A stretch of 64,000 nt of DNA, from NCBI GenBank assembly GCA_009809945.1, contig WTPW01002238.1, positions 35,753 through 99,752 of the forward strand. Reading direction: 5' to 3'. This stretch comes from Gigaspora margarita (Eukaryota > Glomeromycota > Glomeromycetes > Diversisporales > Gigasporaceae). Each line of letters begins with the position of its first letter. Positions within the stretch are counted from its first letter, which is position 1. Positions 47,011 to 57,501 of the stretch are shown here, in pieces. The notes under the pieces are model-generated. The model made no database searches, was not told where the DNA came from, and saw only the letters and a program-made list of their open reading frames with translations. A program made the position numbers and the translations under genes.

Positions 47011-47154
47011 TTAACAAATATTACTTAAGTTATCTTATATATTAATATGCCTCCAAAGATAATTTCAAGTCAACTAATATAATTAAGCAAAAGAACATGA
47101 AAAAAAATCGTTAGATTTAATTGTCCTTTCACGTGTAGTAAGATATTGATCCAA

Positions 47155-47312
47155 TTATATGGCTTGTATTAATTCCAATAGTTCGTCAATTTCTTTATCC
47201 AGAACTTTAGTAATAACCTTATTCGTGCTAGTTGAGAATTCATTCATAAGTATCTTTAAAAGATTATTTATTTGTTTAATTTGGCGTTGTCGATGTGAAA
47301 TTTTAGGCATGT
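47155..47312 (-). pseudogene. Harbinger-type transposase, N-terminal fragment
   Basis: On the minus strand MPKISHRQRQIKQINNLL is followed by a Glu/Leu-rich stretch ending ELLELIQAI and a stop. After the stop a further TRERT segment can be read. This start is typical of the short basic N-terminus of glomeromycotan DDE_4-type transposases as I know them. The catalytic part is absent from the element. The assignment is supported by the TAA-flanked ends around it. Confidence 0.55.
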
Positions 47313-47766
47313 TAAACATAAAAGATATTAGAAGCAGCATTGATTAACAATAAAATATTTTATAATGAAGATTATATAAATAAGTGTATTCGAATTTTAA
47401 TTAAAAAATAAATAAGATTTGTACATCTCTTATTTGATAATAAATACGTCTTCTTATTTTATCAAAATTTGTTTTACGAATTTAAATTCTGAAACCCTTA
47501 ATATGACAAAGTTGAAGTTATAGTAAATCACAAAACTAACGGGACTTTTAACCTGATGCATGACGAAAGTTATGCTAAGGTTATTATCGCAAGGATCTTC
47601 ACATGTAACAAAGCCCCAGAGGTAGGCTTGTGAAATTACTATTTATAGTTAGTTAGGGAATAAGATGGAAATAGAAGAGATATAAAAGATTAAGAAAGAA
47701 TTGTTGGACGATAAGTGCTTTTTCTTCGCTGCCTGACTTTGGTCTGGCTCTTTCGTGGGTAATCCC

Positions 47767-47796
47767 NNNNNNNNNNNNNNNNNNNNNNNNNNNNNN
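47767..47796. other. Assembly gap of 30 N
   Basis: Thirty N directly followed by 23 A (47797-47819). The sequence on either side is unlikely to be contiguous as written, and the poly(A) may belong to an incompletely assembled retroelement tail or be a homopolymer where assembly failed. Confidence 0.95.
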
Positions 47797-48037
47797 AAAA
47801 AAAAAAAAAAAAAAAAAAATAGATAAATAAATGGATAGAAATAGAATAAATATAGGTAAACTAGAAAATAAGTTGTAAAAAGCAACTTGCCTTACAATGA
47901 AATGAGTAATTTTAGCAGTCTATTTAAAATATTATGATTTGGCGAGTATACTTACTGATAAATCTTTTAACTCCTTTTCAAAGACAAAGCCTTTCATTAA
48001 CATTGTGTAATAATTTTTTCCAAAACAATAACTAAAT

Positions 48038-48238
48038 CTCAACAAGGAGAAAAAGAAAGAAGAAGAAAAGGAGAAAAAAGGAAAGTAGAAGAGAAAAAGA
48101 AAGAAAAAGAAATAGGAAAAAGAGTAAAGGAAATTAAAGAGAAAAGAAAAGAAAAAGAGAAGAATAGAAAAAAGGAGAGAAAAGAAAAAGAGAAAAGAAA
48201 AGAAAAGAAAGAAAAGGCAAGAAAGAGAAAGAAAATAT
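48038..48238. repeat. Purine (GA-rich) tract
   Basis: About 200 bases almost entirely A and G on the plus strand (AGAAAAGGAGAAAAAAGGAA and similar). The minus-strand frames rich in Phe, Ser and Leu across it are compositional artefacts. Confidence 0.85.
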
Positions 48239-48885
48239 GAATACAGCAGAATGGAAATATGAGAGAATGAAAGTGAGATGCTTGGAGATGTGCTTGCTGA
48301 CTTGTGGGTGGTCTTGCTCAGCAACTTGCTCCACGACACTCATCTGATATTTAGTAGTAGTAATATGAAAAGGTTGTTATAAAAATGAATATATAAGAAT
48401 GGAAATATAAGAGAATGGAAATATGAGAGAATGAAAGTGAGATGCTTGGGGACATGCTTGCTGACTTGTGGGTGGTCTTGCTCAGCAACTTGCTTCGTAA
48501 CACTCATATGATGTTTAGTAGTAGTAATATGAAAAAGTTATTGTAAAAATGAATATTTAAAATGCAGAAAGGGGAAAGAAAATACGAGATGCAACAGAAG
48601 AATAGAAATGTGAGAGAATGAAAGTGAGATGCTTGGGGACTTGCTTGCTGACTTGTAGGTGGTCTTGCTCAGCAACTTGCTACACGATGCTCATCTGATG
48701 TTTAGTAGTGGTAATAAGAAAAGTTATTGTAAAAATGAAAATATGTGATGCAACAGAAGAATGGAAATATGAGAGAATGAAAGTGAGATGCTCAGGGACA
48801 TGCTTGCTGACTTGTGAGTGGTCTTGCTCAGCAACTTGCTCCACGACACTCATCTAATGTTTAGTAGTAATATGAAAAAATTTTG
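48239..48885. repeat. Four tandem copies of a ~150-180 bp unit
   Basis: Copies start near 48245, 48405, 48605 and 48765. Each has AATATGAGAGAATGAAAGTG, AGATGCTTGGGGA, TTGCTGACTTGTGGGTGGTC, TTGCTCAGCAACTTGCT, then CACGACACTCATCTGATGTT. On the minus strand every copy contains an ATG followed by an open stretch (MSVVEQVAEQDHPQVSKH, KHLTFILSYF) with mostly conservative changes; the third copy has a stop. No known family was recognised. Spacing differs because of variable AT-rich tails. Confidence 0.85.
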
Positions 48886-49610
48886 TAAAGAGTGTAGTAC
48901 TACAATGAGTGCACTCCCTTTGCATCTTGATCATGCAGCATATCATACATGTGTTTGATCCTCTTTTTTGTCACCATGTGATCATTATGCAATACTTTGT
49001 GTGCACGCATTGAATTGAGTATTTTGTATAATTAGAAGTATATAAGTTAAATATGGGCACCTATGGTCGCAGCGTGGCACTACTCTCATTGTGTATTTTC
49101 ATAATTCTAATAAATTGATCTGAGCGAGAATAATAAAAAAATTATGCAGATTGTTGATCCAATTAAATCAAAATGGCCCTATGCATTGACGAAGTCATGC
49201 TAGGGTTATTATCGTGAGGATAACCTAATTTGTAGCTTATATGAAAAAGGTAGTAGCATATAATAGTACACAATAGAGATTGTAGATGTATGTGATAAAG
49301 ATTGTAGGTATGCAGCAGAGATTATAAAGATACATGTAGGAGAAAATAGGGAATCTTAGTGCTTTCTTACTTCACTTGTTTTGTCACTTGTTCTCTTCAA
49401 TGCCCGATAAGATTCTAGCTTCATCATGCTATGCATAAATCTGTGCTCTAGTGAAAGAAATACGAAGAAAAGCATCACATCAATTTCTTCAGATGCTAGC
49501 TTCGATTGGAAAAACACACTTCAGATACCCTGAAAAAAAAGGAAAAAAAGAGAGAGGCTCGCTCTGAACTTTCCTTAAAAGAAACTTGACACAAGTATTG
49601 TCAAAAAAAA
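48886..49610. other. Spacer with dispersed repeat words
   Basis: No gene seen. A segment TATTATCGTGAGGATAACCT near 49208 recurs in varied form near 47580 and 54108. ATAGAGATTGTAGATGTATG near 49271 recurs near 57520-57560. These are traces of dispersed repeats whose boundaries could not be drawn. Confidence 0.4.
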
Positions 49611-49611
49611 A

Positions 49612-50455
49612 CCAGTAAAGTTTGATTGGCGTACCTAAACGATTATGAAGAGTTCGTTACTGTCTATACGCATTATTCTGTTTTATGGAGTCACAAAAGG
49701 TGATACATATTTGATACAGGTGGACTATATACTAGTGAAGAACGTTATGAGTTGGATTTTAAACTCAAATGTCTATGAAAGCATCTATTCCAATACTTTA
49801 CAAGAAAATGGTATGTTTCAAGGGAAAAAAGACAAAACCTGTAAATTCGATATAGAAAAAAAACCACACTATTTAGTAAATTGTAATATCTGAACATTTT
49901 GAAAAAAAATACTAAAGTTTGATTGGTGTGCCAAAATGATTATATGAAGAGTTCGTTACCATCTATACGTGTTATTCCTTTCTATGGAGTCATGAAAGGT
50001 GATAAATTTTTGATACGGGTAGACTATATACTTGTGAAAGAACTTAATTGTCTATTAAAGCATCTATTCCAAACTTTACAAGGAAATAGTATGCTTCAGA
50101 GAAGAAAGATGAACATGTAAAGTCGATATATTGAAAAAAAGACACTATTTAGTAAATTGTAATATCCGAATATTTTTTTTAAAAAAAAACAAAAACTACT
50201 AAAGTTGATTGGTGAGCCAAAACGATTATGAAGAGTTTGTTACTGTCTATACATGTTATTCTGTTCTATGGAGTCATGAAAGATAATAAATATTATGATA
50301 TGGGTAGGCTATATACTAATGAAAGAACTTTATGAGTAGGATATTTAAACTCAATTGTTTATGAAAGCATCTATTCCAATACTTTACTCAGAAGTGGTAT
50401 TCTTCAAGAGAAGAAAGACAAATCTACAGATCTGATATATATTGAAAAAAATCCA
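49612..50455. repeat. Three tandem copies of a ~290-bp unit
   Basis: Each copy opens with ACTAAAGTTTGATTGG, then AAACGATTATGAAGAGTTCG, GGAGTCA(C/T)(A/G)AAAGGTGATA, GACTATATACTAGTGAA, AAGCATCTATTCCAATACTT and GAAATTGAAAA-type tails (starts near 49612, 49912, 50202). The first two copies carry plus-strand frames beginning MKSSL, which differ by frameshift after about 40 codons. No family was recognised. Confidence 0.8.
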
Positions 50456-50745
50456 AATGGCAAACAATGCTTTCAATCAATTAAATTTCGATAGTCGTTT
50501 AAAAAATTGGCAGATACAGGCGAACTAAATGTTTAGTTACATGGGAAATTAAAAAGGATGAAATAAGGCCCTCGTATATTACCAAAAATCAGAATGTATA
50601 TGCATCAAGTTGGATATTGTTATTATTATTAGAAATTCGAGTCAATTGGTAATATATAGTGTTTACGTATTATCTAAAACTAGCTAAGAGTGCTCTCAAG
50701 TGCCTTAACCAATAGATCAGTGTATAAATTTTAATTAATAAAAAT

Positions 50746-50815
50746 TAGCTCAGCTGGTCAAGAGAGTTTATCACTACAGTCAAAAAAAAAGATGGTCACT
50801 AACCATCTTTTTTCT
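50746..50815 (+). other. tRNA-like A box with hairpin and T-run
   Basis: TTAGCTCAGCTGGTCAAGAG matches the D-arm/A-box pattern of tRNA genes. About 40 bases on, GATGGT-CACTA-ACCATC forms a hairpin directly followed by TTTTTT, a pol III terminator form. There is no recognisable B box or acceptor stem, so this is not a functional tRNA. It may be a tRNA-derived relic inside the 5' part of the Harbinger element. Confidence 0.3.
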
Positions 50816-51129
50816 TTATAGAGCTGTACTGATTGGCCAAAATTTATCACAGAGTGAGATTGTTCAAGCACTTTACAATTGAATCATTTTTTTTTTTTAC
50901 GATCAAATTATTATTTTTTTTTCATCTTTGTACTGAATAACAATATAGATCTTTGCTACCAACAACAAATTATCTTTTTACTCTTCATATTAGAAACTTT
51001 TATGCCAAATAAAAAATATCAAGAAACCCAAAAAAAAACAACTGACAATTATTATCTTCTTACCTATGCTCATATGATAACTAATGTGATTATTCCAGTT
51101 GCTCTTACCTTACCCAATATAAAAGCACA

Positions 51130-52258
51130 ATATTAACGAAGGCCCAAAACTAGTAGGTTTTGGGTTGATGTTTTTTTTATACTTAACTAATGATAGTAGT
51201 TATAATTCTTTTCGATGACATTTTCATATTACCCTTGTTACTTTTAATACCATTGTCACTCGATTAAAAATGCATCCAGCCTTTAGTTGTGAAGCCCCTA
51301 ATGCAATACCTGCTTGGAAACAAATTGCAATTGCATTATGGCAATTTGCTAATGGAACAGGTTTGTGGGTATTAGAACAAATACTTTGCATAAGTCAAGG
51401 ATCAGTATGTCATTTTACAGATCAGTTTTTGGAGGCTTTGTTAGATTTGGAACAGAAAAGAATAATGTGGCCCCGAGGAGAAAAATTAGCAACTATAATA
51501 CAGGAGTTTGAGCATAGAATATCAGGCCTGGAGCATAATTTACCTAATATAGTTAGTGCGATAGATAGATCGCATATTCCTATTCACTCTCTTTACAAAA
51601 ATGGTGCTCAATTTGTAAATCGAAAAAATTTTCATTCAATTAATCTTCTTGGGATCATGGATTATTTGGGACATTTTATATATGTACATATTGGTGAAGC
51701 AGGTTAATAAAGGTTTATTTATTATTATTATTTTTTTTAAATCTACATATATTAATTAAATTTTTAAGAGAGTGTACATGATGCTCGAGTGTTTTATCGA
51801 TCTTTTTTATATTATGAGATTTTACAAAATCCTAACAATAGGTTCCAGGTGGCACTTATATAATTGCTAATTCAGCTTACCCTCTTAGAACTTATCTCAT
51901 GAAACTATTTTCAGATTATGAATGATTAACATATAAAGAATAATGGTTTAATAAGGTTTTATCTTCAATGCGAATGATCATTAAACAAGCATTTGGGTAT
52001 TTGAAAAAACAATGGAGAATTTTAAATAGAATATATTGTACAGATTTAGAAAGAATTGTCAGAATTATTCATGCATGTTGTATTTTGCACATTTGTATTG
52101 ATAATAGTGATATTTTAGATAAGGAAGAAAACATTGACGATTTTATTAATGAAAATAATGAGGTTGATAAAGAAATTGAAGCAGATGATGAAAGAGAAAA
52201 TATGGTGGGAAGACAGAAAAGAGAATATCTATCAAATATTCTTGCAAATCTTTATTAA
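51130..52258 (+). pseudogene. PIF/Harbinger DDE transposase
   Basis: Reading from ITLVTFNTIVTRLKMHPAF through PAWKQIAIALWQFANGTG and QGSVCHFTDQFLEAL gives the N-terminal helix-turn-helix region of DDE_Tnp_4 proteins. IVSAIDRSHIPI (near 51565) carries the first catalytic Asp. An intron is likely at about 51704-51769 (GTTAAT..TTTAAG), followed by SVHDARVFYRSF. The expected GDxAYP is ANSAYP (codon 51869-51871), so the second Asp is Asn. The expected Glu in MRMxIExAFG is Lys (MRMIIKQAFG, codon near 51983). There are also a one-base shift near 51850 and TGA and TAA stops near 51925-51945. The upstream exon before 51130 is too decayed to place. Confidence 0.88.
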
Positions 52259-52334
52259 TTATTTAATATGCAAATAATTAAAAACTACTGTAATACAATA
52301 AATATGAAATGTATTAATAAATATATTACATTGT

Positions 52335-53474
52335 ATTTTAAAATTTCTTTAAAAATTCATTAAAAATTTCAATCTGCTCATCATGTTGGCATTGTTGAAT
52401 TTACAAGTATGTATATATTGCTCTTTTATTGTCTCTACGATAGTATTCATCTGTTCCTTAATTAGATTTTAAAAATCTTCAAAATATTCTTTTTCGTTAT
52501 TAATGCAAATACTTTTTCGTCTTTTGAGATTGGGCTATATTTATAAACCAATAATGATAAATAAATTATAAATAATATATTATGAAATAAATAAAATATA
52601 ATATTACCTCATCATCTTCAGAATTATTAGCATTATTTTTTTCTTTACGTTTAATTCCATTAATCGAATCGCTTGTAATTAGAGCTTCAATACTTGGATT
52701 GTCTTTTAGATATTTATCCATATCACCAAAGAACTCCTAATTATTCTGAATTGCTTCTTCACCAGTATTTTTAATAGTATCCTTTATATTACAATATTTT
52801 TGGTAAAAGAATCCTATTTTTGTTGAAAAGAAGTTTTTGACCACTCTTTTAAAATTGAAGTGGAAACTTGGATATTTGAAATGATTTTATTCCAAATACG
52901 GCCTTTTTCCCATGGATCCCTTACTTGTTGTAGTGCATGTTGATTTTTTCCAACTTCATCAATTAGTATTCTAACTTCGGATGATAACTATCGATTATTT
53001 GGTTTATTTCCTGAAATAGTATTAGCATTGGATAAACTAGAGGTTTTATCTACAACTTGTAAATTTTGACTACTATTAGTAGTCGAAATTTGATTATTGT
53101 CATTAATGGGAGGCTCTAAAAGAGATATCTTAGAAAATTTTTATTAATAATTTTTGATAAAAAATTATGAATTTTTAATAAAATTCAATATATACTTCTT
53201 CATATTCATTATTAGTTCTATTTAAAACTAAAGGATTAAATAGTAGTACAGAAGAATAATGCTGTTGTAACAGCATATAAAAATTTGTTAAATTCATAAA
53301 AGGAGCAGCAGGAGTATTGTAATTAGCCGAAGGGATAATAGAACCATTTGGAATGGCTAAAGAAGTAGCAAAGACACTTGAAGTAGTCAGAACAGATACA
53401 TTTGGAGCTGTCAGTAATGGTAATATTTTTTTTGTCTATTGAATGGTTGCTTTTTTTTTGTTTGTTGGTAACAT
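52335..53474 (-). pseudogene. Myb/SANT-like partner protein of the Harbinger element
   Basis: The minus-strand start is at 53474 (MLPTNKKKATIQ). A Ser/Thr/Asn-rich N-terminal part follows (NGSIIPSANYNTPAAPF), an intron near 53195-53130, then LLEPPINDNNQ. A trihelix/Myb-like domain reads LSSEVRILIDEVGKNQHALQ and WNKIISNIQVSTSILKEW (about 52985-52840). The next part reads EFFGDMDKYLKDNPSIEAL (about 52738), an intron at about 52611-52554, then KEYFEDF and IEIFNEFLKKF. TAG codons at 52988 and 52737 sit where the family has Trp (start of the Myb helix; before EFF). In active elements this protein binds the ends and assists transposase import. Confidence 0.75.
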
Positions 53475-53719
53475 GATAATTGTAATATGAAAAGAATTCG
53501 CTCAATCATTGATCGCAATCTTTATATTTATTGATTGTAATGATTGTGCACCATCTCAATCACTATCTAATCACACTCAGGATAATGCTTGAGAGCACCC
53601 TAAGGCAGATAATTCAGTAGAATTTAGAAAACTGCCTGGTGTTATTATAAAATTGAAAAAAAGAAGAAAGAAAGAGAACCCTTATTGCAGATGCTTATTG
53701 TGCTGCTCAAAAATTGAAA

Positions 53720-54060
53720 TATGAAAATGGCACATTGCAAAGAAGATAACACCCATCCCACATGGTGTCTATCAGGTGACCCTGATATAAGCAACAAGAT
53801 GGACAAGTATTGATAATTGCATAGAATCGTTCTAACTTAAAACCAGAACTATGAAGATGTGAGTGAATGAATTCCATTTGGTAGATTATCTGTAAAGGAG
53901 AATTTGGTACTGTACACAAAGCAACCTAGTTGGACAGTAAAAAAAAAAAGATCAAAGATCATCAGAAACTTTGAACCCTTTTTACACCTTTGAGGAGGCA
54001 CCATTCGACCATGCTTGCTGCTTCCTGTAATTTTGTAAAGTACAACCGAATTTATTTCAA
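53720..54060 (+). pseudogene. N-terminal remnant of a TKL-type kinase
   Basis: Pieces in order on the plus strand: SGDPDI near 53765, then E-stop-IPFGRLS near 53865 (the family has EWIPFGRLS), KGEFGTVHKAT near 53893 (glycine loop GxGxFGxV) and LDSKKKRSKI. The codon after KAT is TAG at 53927-53929, where the family has Trp. Frame changes separate the pieces, and no C-lobe is present. It is a relic of the same kinase family as 36187-37477, immediately beside the Harbinger element. Confidence 0.65.
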
Positions 54061-54239
54061 CAAAGGTTTTTCATAAGACTTGCTCTATACATTAATGAAG
54101 TCTAGTGTTATTATCATAAGGATAACCTGATTTGTGGCTTATATAAAACTAGTTTTGTACATGTGCTTTGCCACATGTATAGGGGTAAATATAAAAATTT
54201 ATAAGAAAAATATATGCATATAAAAAAAAAATAAACAAT

Positions 54240-55186
54240 AAAAAAGCGACTGTCCGAACTAAGTTTTTGATTTTATGTAATGTAAATTGAATAATTAACT
54301 TTGCGTGGCCTAATCTTAGATTTGAAGATTATTCTATTAATAATTTACAATAAATTAAAAAAAAATAAAATTAAAAATAAAAAATTAAAAAAAATAAATC
54401 TAACTGACTTACCGAACTTTTTAGATCACATGTAATGTAAAATGAAAAATCAATTTTGCGTGGCATAATTTTAGATATTAATATTATTATATAATTGACT
54501 GAAGTTTTTAGATTCTATGTAATAGTAAATGAAAAATCAACCTTCTGTGGCTTAATCATAGATGTGATTATTACTATTAATTTGCAGTAAGGTAAAAAAA
54601 ATAAATTTGACTGACTGACTAAATTTTCTGATTCTACGTAATGCAAAACTAAAAATCAACTTTGTATATTAATTAATTACAGTAAATTAAAAAAAAATCT
54701 GATTGACTGACTGAAGTTTTCAGATTCCAAGTAATGCAAAATAAATAATCAACTTTTTGTGGCCTAATTTTATGTGCGAATATTATTTATTAATTTACAG
54801 TAAATTAAAAAAAAATTAAAAAAAAACTGATTGACTGACAAAATTTTCAAATTCTATATAATGCACAATGAAAAATCAACTTTGTGTAGCTTAATCTTAG
54901 ATGTGATATTATTCCATTAATTTACAGTAAATTACAAAAAATAAATGATAAAAAAGAAAAAAATCTAACTGATAGAAGTTTCAAATTACATGTAATATAA
55001 AATGAAAAATCAACTTTTCGTGGCCTAATCTTAGATGTGAACATTAATTGCAGTAAAGCAAAAAACAAAAAAAAATCTAAATGATTGACCGAAGTTTTAA
55101 GATTCCATGTAATGCAAAATGAAAAATCAATATCCTGTAGTCTAATCTTAGATGTGAACATTATTCTATTAATTTACAGTAAATTT
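54240..55186. repeat. Satellite-like array, ~100-120 bp unit
   Basis: The unit has ACTGACCGAAGTTTT, AGATTCCATGTAATGCAAAA, TGAAAAATCAACTTTGCGTG, GCCTAATCTTAGATGTGAAT, ATTATTCTATTAATTTACAG and TAAATTAAAAAAAA. About eight copies run to 55186, where a hAT-type element interrupts. At least one more copy continues at 56384-56530. Variable A-runs change the unit length. A minus-strand frame at 54922-55161 is a product of the repeats. Confidence 0.85.
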
Positions 55187-56375
55187 TAGTGTTCTAAGCC
55201 GATTAAAATTTTCTGGCTCGGCTAAGCTGTTAAAATTTTATTGGCTTAGCAGCTTAGCCTTTTTTTTTTATAAAATAAAAAATTTTAAATTTTTTTTATT
55301 GATCGAAGTCATAATATATATAAATTTTATTTTTATGCAAAAAAATATACAAAAAAAATATAAAAAGTTAATGATCAAAGTCGATATATATATATTAGTC
55401 TTTTGACTGATACTTCATACAGGAGATTATGCATCAAACGGGCTTAGTTATTTTTTTATTTTTTCTTTTTTATTTTTTTTTATTTTATTATTTTTTTATT
55501 ATTATTATTGTATTTTAGACTATCTCTAATCCTGATCTGTTTGACCCAGGTTATAATTTCTGACCTGTGACCCATCAGGTCAGAACACTAACTTATTACA
55601 TATTTAACTTACTCAGCTTTATTTTAAAAACATGTATCAATCTTAGAACCGAGCAATTCATATTGTAATCAGGTATAATAAAAATGGCAAAAAGAGCAAT
55701 GATAAACATGATTAGGGTGTTGTCAAGTAAAACCTGTAACACTTTTACATATCTATTGATGCTGTTAGTTGGTACTATTCAAAATTGTATCCTGTAAAGC
55801 ATAATTCATCAAACATGTAAAAGCATTATATGCACTTATCATAACAGGTTTTAAGCCTGCGAGTATAATCTTATTAATATTATGCGTCAAGCACTTTATT
55901 TCTTTACTAATATTTTGCTAAATTAAGATCATATTTTTTACTAAATATATCTTGCATGTAATCTAGGATTTTTTAGCCAGAGTACTAGAAAATGAATGAA
56001 AAAAACTGGTTAGTTAAATTTATGGCGATAAATCTTATTGATATATATATGTACTATGTATAACTTATTTATTAACACTAATAACAATTAATAAGAAATA
56101 CCAAAATAAAATTTTTAGGATATAAAAGTTTTATATAATTTAAAGATATAATTCATAAGGTTCAAAATTTAGATATGTAAAGATACAATTACATAATTTA
56201 AATATGATAAATTTAGTATAAAAAACCTGTATTTAATTTGACTAGTAAATAAAAATTAATTACATTAAAATATTAATTTTTAATAATAACCTTATTAGCC
56301 AGCTAACAAGATTACTGGCTGGCTAAGCGGCTAAGTGGCTGGCTATGCGGCTAGCCTAATCAGCATGAAACACTA
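55187..56375. mobile_element. Non-autonomous hAT-type element in the satellite
   Basis: It begins TAGTGTT and ends AACACTA. GTAAATTT is duplicated exactly (55179-55186, 56376-56383), an 8-bp hAT-type target duplication that interrupts the tandem array. Subterminal GGCTNAGC/GCTTAGCC words are dense near both ends. 1189 bp, AT-rich, no transposase. End sequence resembles the element at 5401-7137. Confidence 0.88.
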
Positions 56376-56383
56376 GTAAATTT

Positions 56384-56540
56384 ACAGTAAATTAAAAAAA
56401 AACAAAAAAAAATCTGAGTGACTGACTGATGTTTTTAGATTCCATGTAATGCAAAATGGTTTAGATAGCATTTTTATATTTTATGAGAAATCAACTTTGC
56501 GTGGCCTAATCATTTATTCTCTTGCTTAAAGTGAACTACA
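56384..56540. repeat. Continuation of the interrupted satellite array
   Basis: After the hAT-type element the same unit resumes (GATTCCATGTAATGCAAAAT, ATCAACTTTGCGTGGCCTAA), confirming that the insertion split a pre-existing array. Confidence 0.8.
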
Positions 56541-57149
56541 AATATCACAATAATTACAGGTTTAAATAGGAATCATCATAGGCTATACCAAAAATTTTTC
56601 CACAATTCGATCATGTTATTATATGCAGCCAATAAAAATATTAAAATATACATTAAGTTAAATTATATTATATACATATGTAGATAGATAAAATAGATAA
56701 GTTTACTTTGTCGTTAACTATACGTAGGTATATAAGTATGTAAAAAATAAATTTTCCAACACACACTGGTCACGTTTTCTGAAGTTGACCAATTAAAAAT
56801 ATTTAAACGTCATCATTACTATCATAATGATCATAGTTTTCTTACTCACTAACTTGGTTTAGGTATATAGATTACATCAGAATGACATAATTTCATGTGC
56901 CTGAGTTATCCAATCAAAAGACAAATTGGTAAATTACAGTTACATAGATTACATCAAAATGACATAATGTGCACATGCCCTTAGTAATCTAATCAGACAA
57001 AATAGCAGATTACGGTTATTCAAAATGACATAATGTGCATGTGCCCTGAGTTATCCAATCAAAAGACAAATTGCCTGATTACGGTTGACATTTAGAAGAT
57101 AAAAGATTAAGGCTTATATAGAGAAGGTAATTTCATATAGCCATATAGC
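56541..57149. repeat. Spacer with three ~75-bp tandem copies
   Basis: Between about 56860 and 57090 the phrase AGATTACATCA(G/A)AATGACATAA, CATGTGCC(C)TGAGTTATCC, AATCAAAAGACAAATTG, ..GATTACGGTT occurs three times with small changes. The remainder is AT-rich without genes. Confidence 0.7.
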
Positions 57150-57501
57150 TCCACTAGGAGTCTAGACACTTTTGCAATAACATGACTATCACGTGATGTG
57201 GTGTATTCAGATTAACTTTTTGGCTTTATTGTTAAGGTCAGGGTTAGGGTTCGTGGATATAACCTTAGAGGGTAACTATCTATATGTAAAATCAGGTTTT
57301 AGACATTTTTATATGGTTTTTAAAGCTGATTTAAACACTAGTTTTTGAGTATTTTTGCTCTTTTCTCTTTTTTTCTTATTGTACACATGTTTTGTTTCCA
57401 TGTCGGACTGATTCAGGATGATCAAAATTTACGTTCTCTAATTGGTTAATTCTCATGCACCACGTCATGTTACTGCAAAATTGTCTAGACTCCTGGTGGG
57501 T
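57150..57501. mobile_element. MITE with GGAGTCTAGACA ends
   Basis: CCACTAGGAGTCTAGACA at the left is inverted at the right (read from the right CCACCAGGAGTCTAGACA). Both arms continue with a TTTTGCARTAACATGAC segment and CACGTGATGTGGTG/CACGTCAT words. TATAGC is present just outside on both sides, but the duplication length is uncertain. About 350 bp, non-coding. Confidence 0.75.

Larger units (their letters stand above)
46435..47498. mobile_element. Internally deleted PIF/Harbinger element
   Basis: The ends are AGGGTTTCAGAATT and its exact complement. TAA is duplicated at both sides (46432-46434, 47499-47501), the 3-bp TWA duplication of PIF/Harbinger. It retains only the N-terminus of a transposase-like protein (47155-47312) and a minisatellite (46590-47010). 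Lacking the DDE core, it would depend on a transposase supplied elsewhere. Confidence 0.8.
50688..53600. mobile_element. Two-gene PIF/Harbinger transposon, inactivated
   Basis: The inverted ends are GAGTGCTCTCAAGTG and, read from the right, GGGTGCTCTCAAGCA; TAA lies on both sides (50685-50687, 53601-53603). Inside are a DDE transposase on the plus strand (about 51130-52258) and a convergently oriented Myb/SANT-like protein on the minus strand (about 52335-53474), the two-protein layout typical of PIF/Harbinger. Both genes carry stops, and catalytic positions are changed. At 2913 bp it is full-length. Confidence 0.9.

Noticed and set aside
47932-48339. 135-codon minus-strand Ser/Phe-rich frame
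   Set aside because: Mostly the complement of the GA-rich tract; only its first part touches the tandem unit described.
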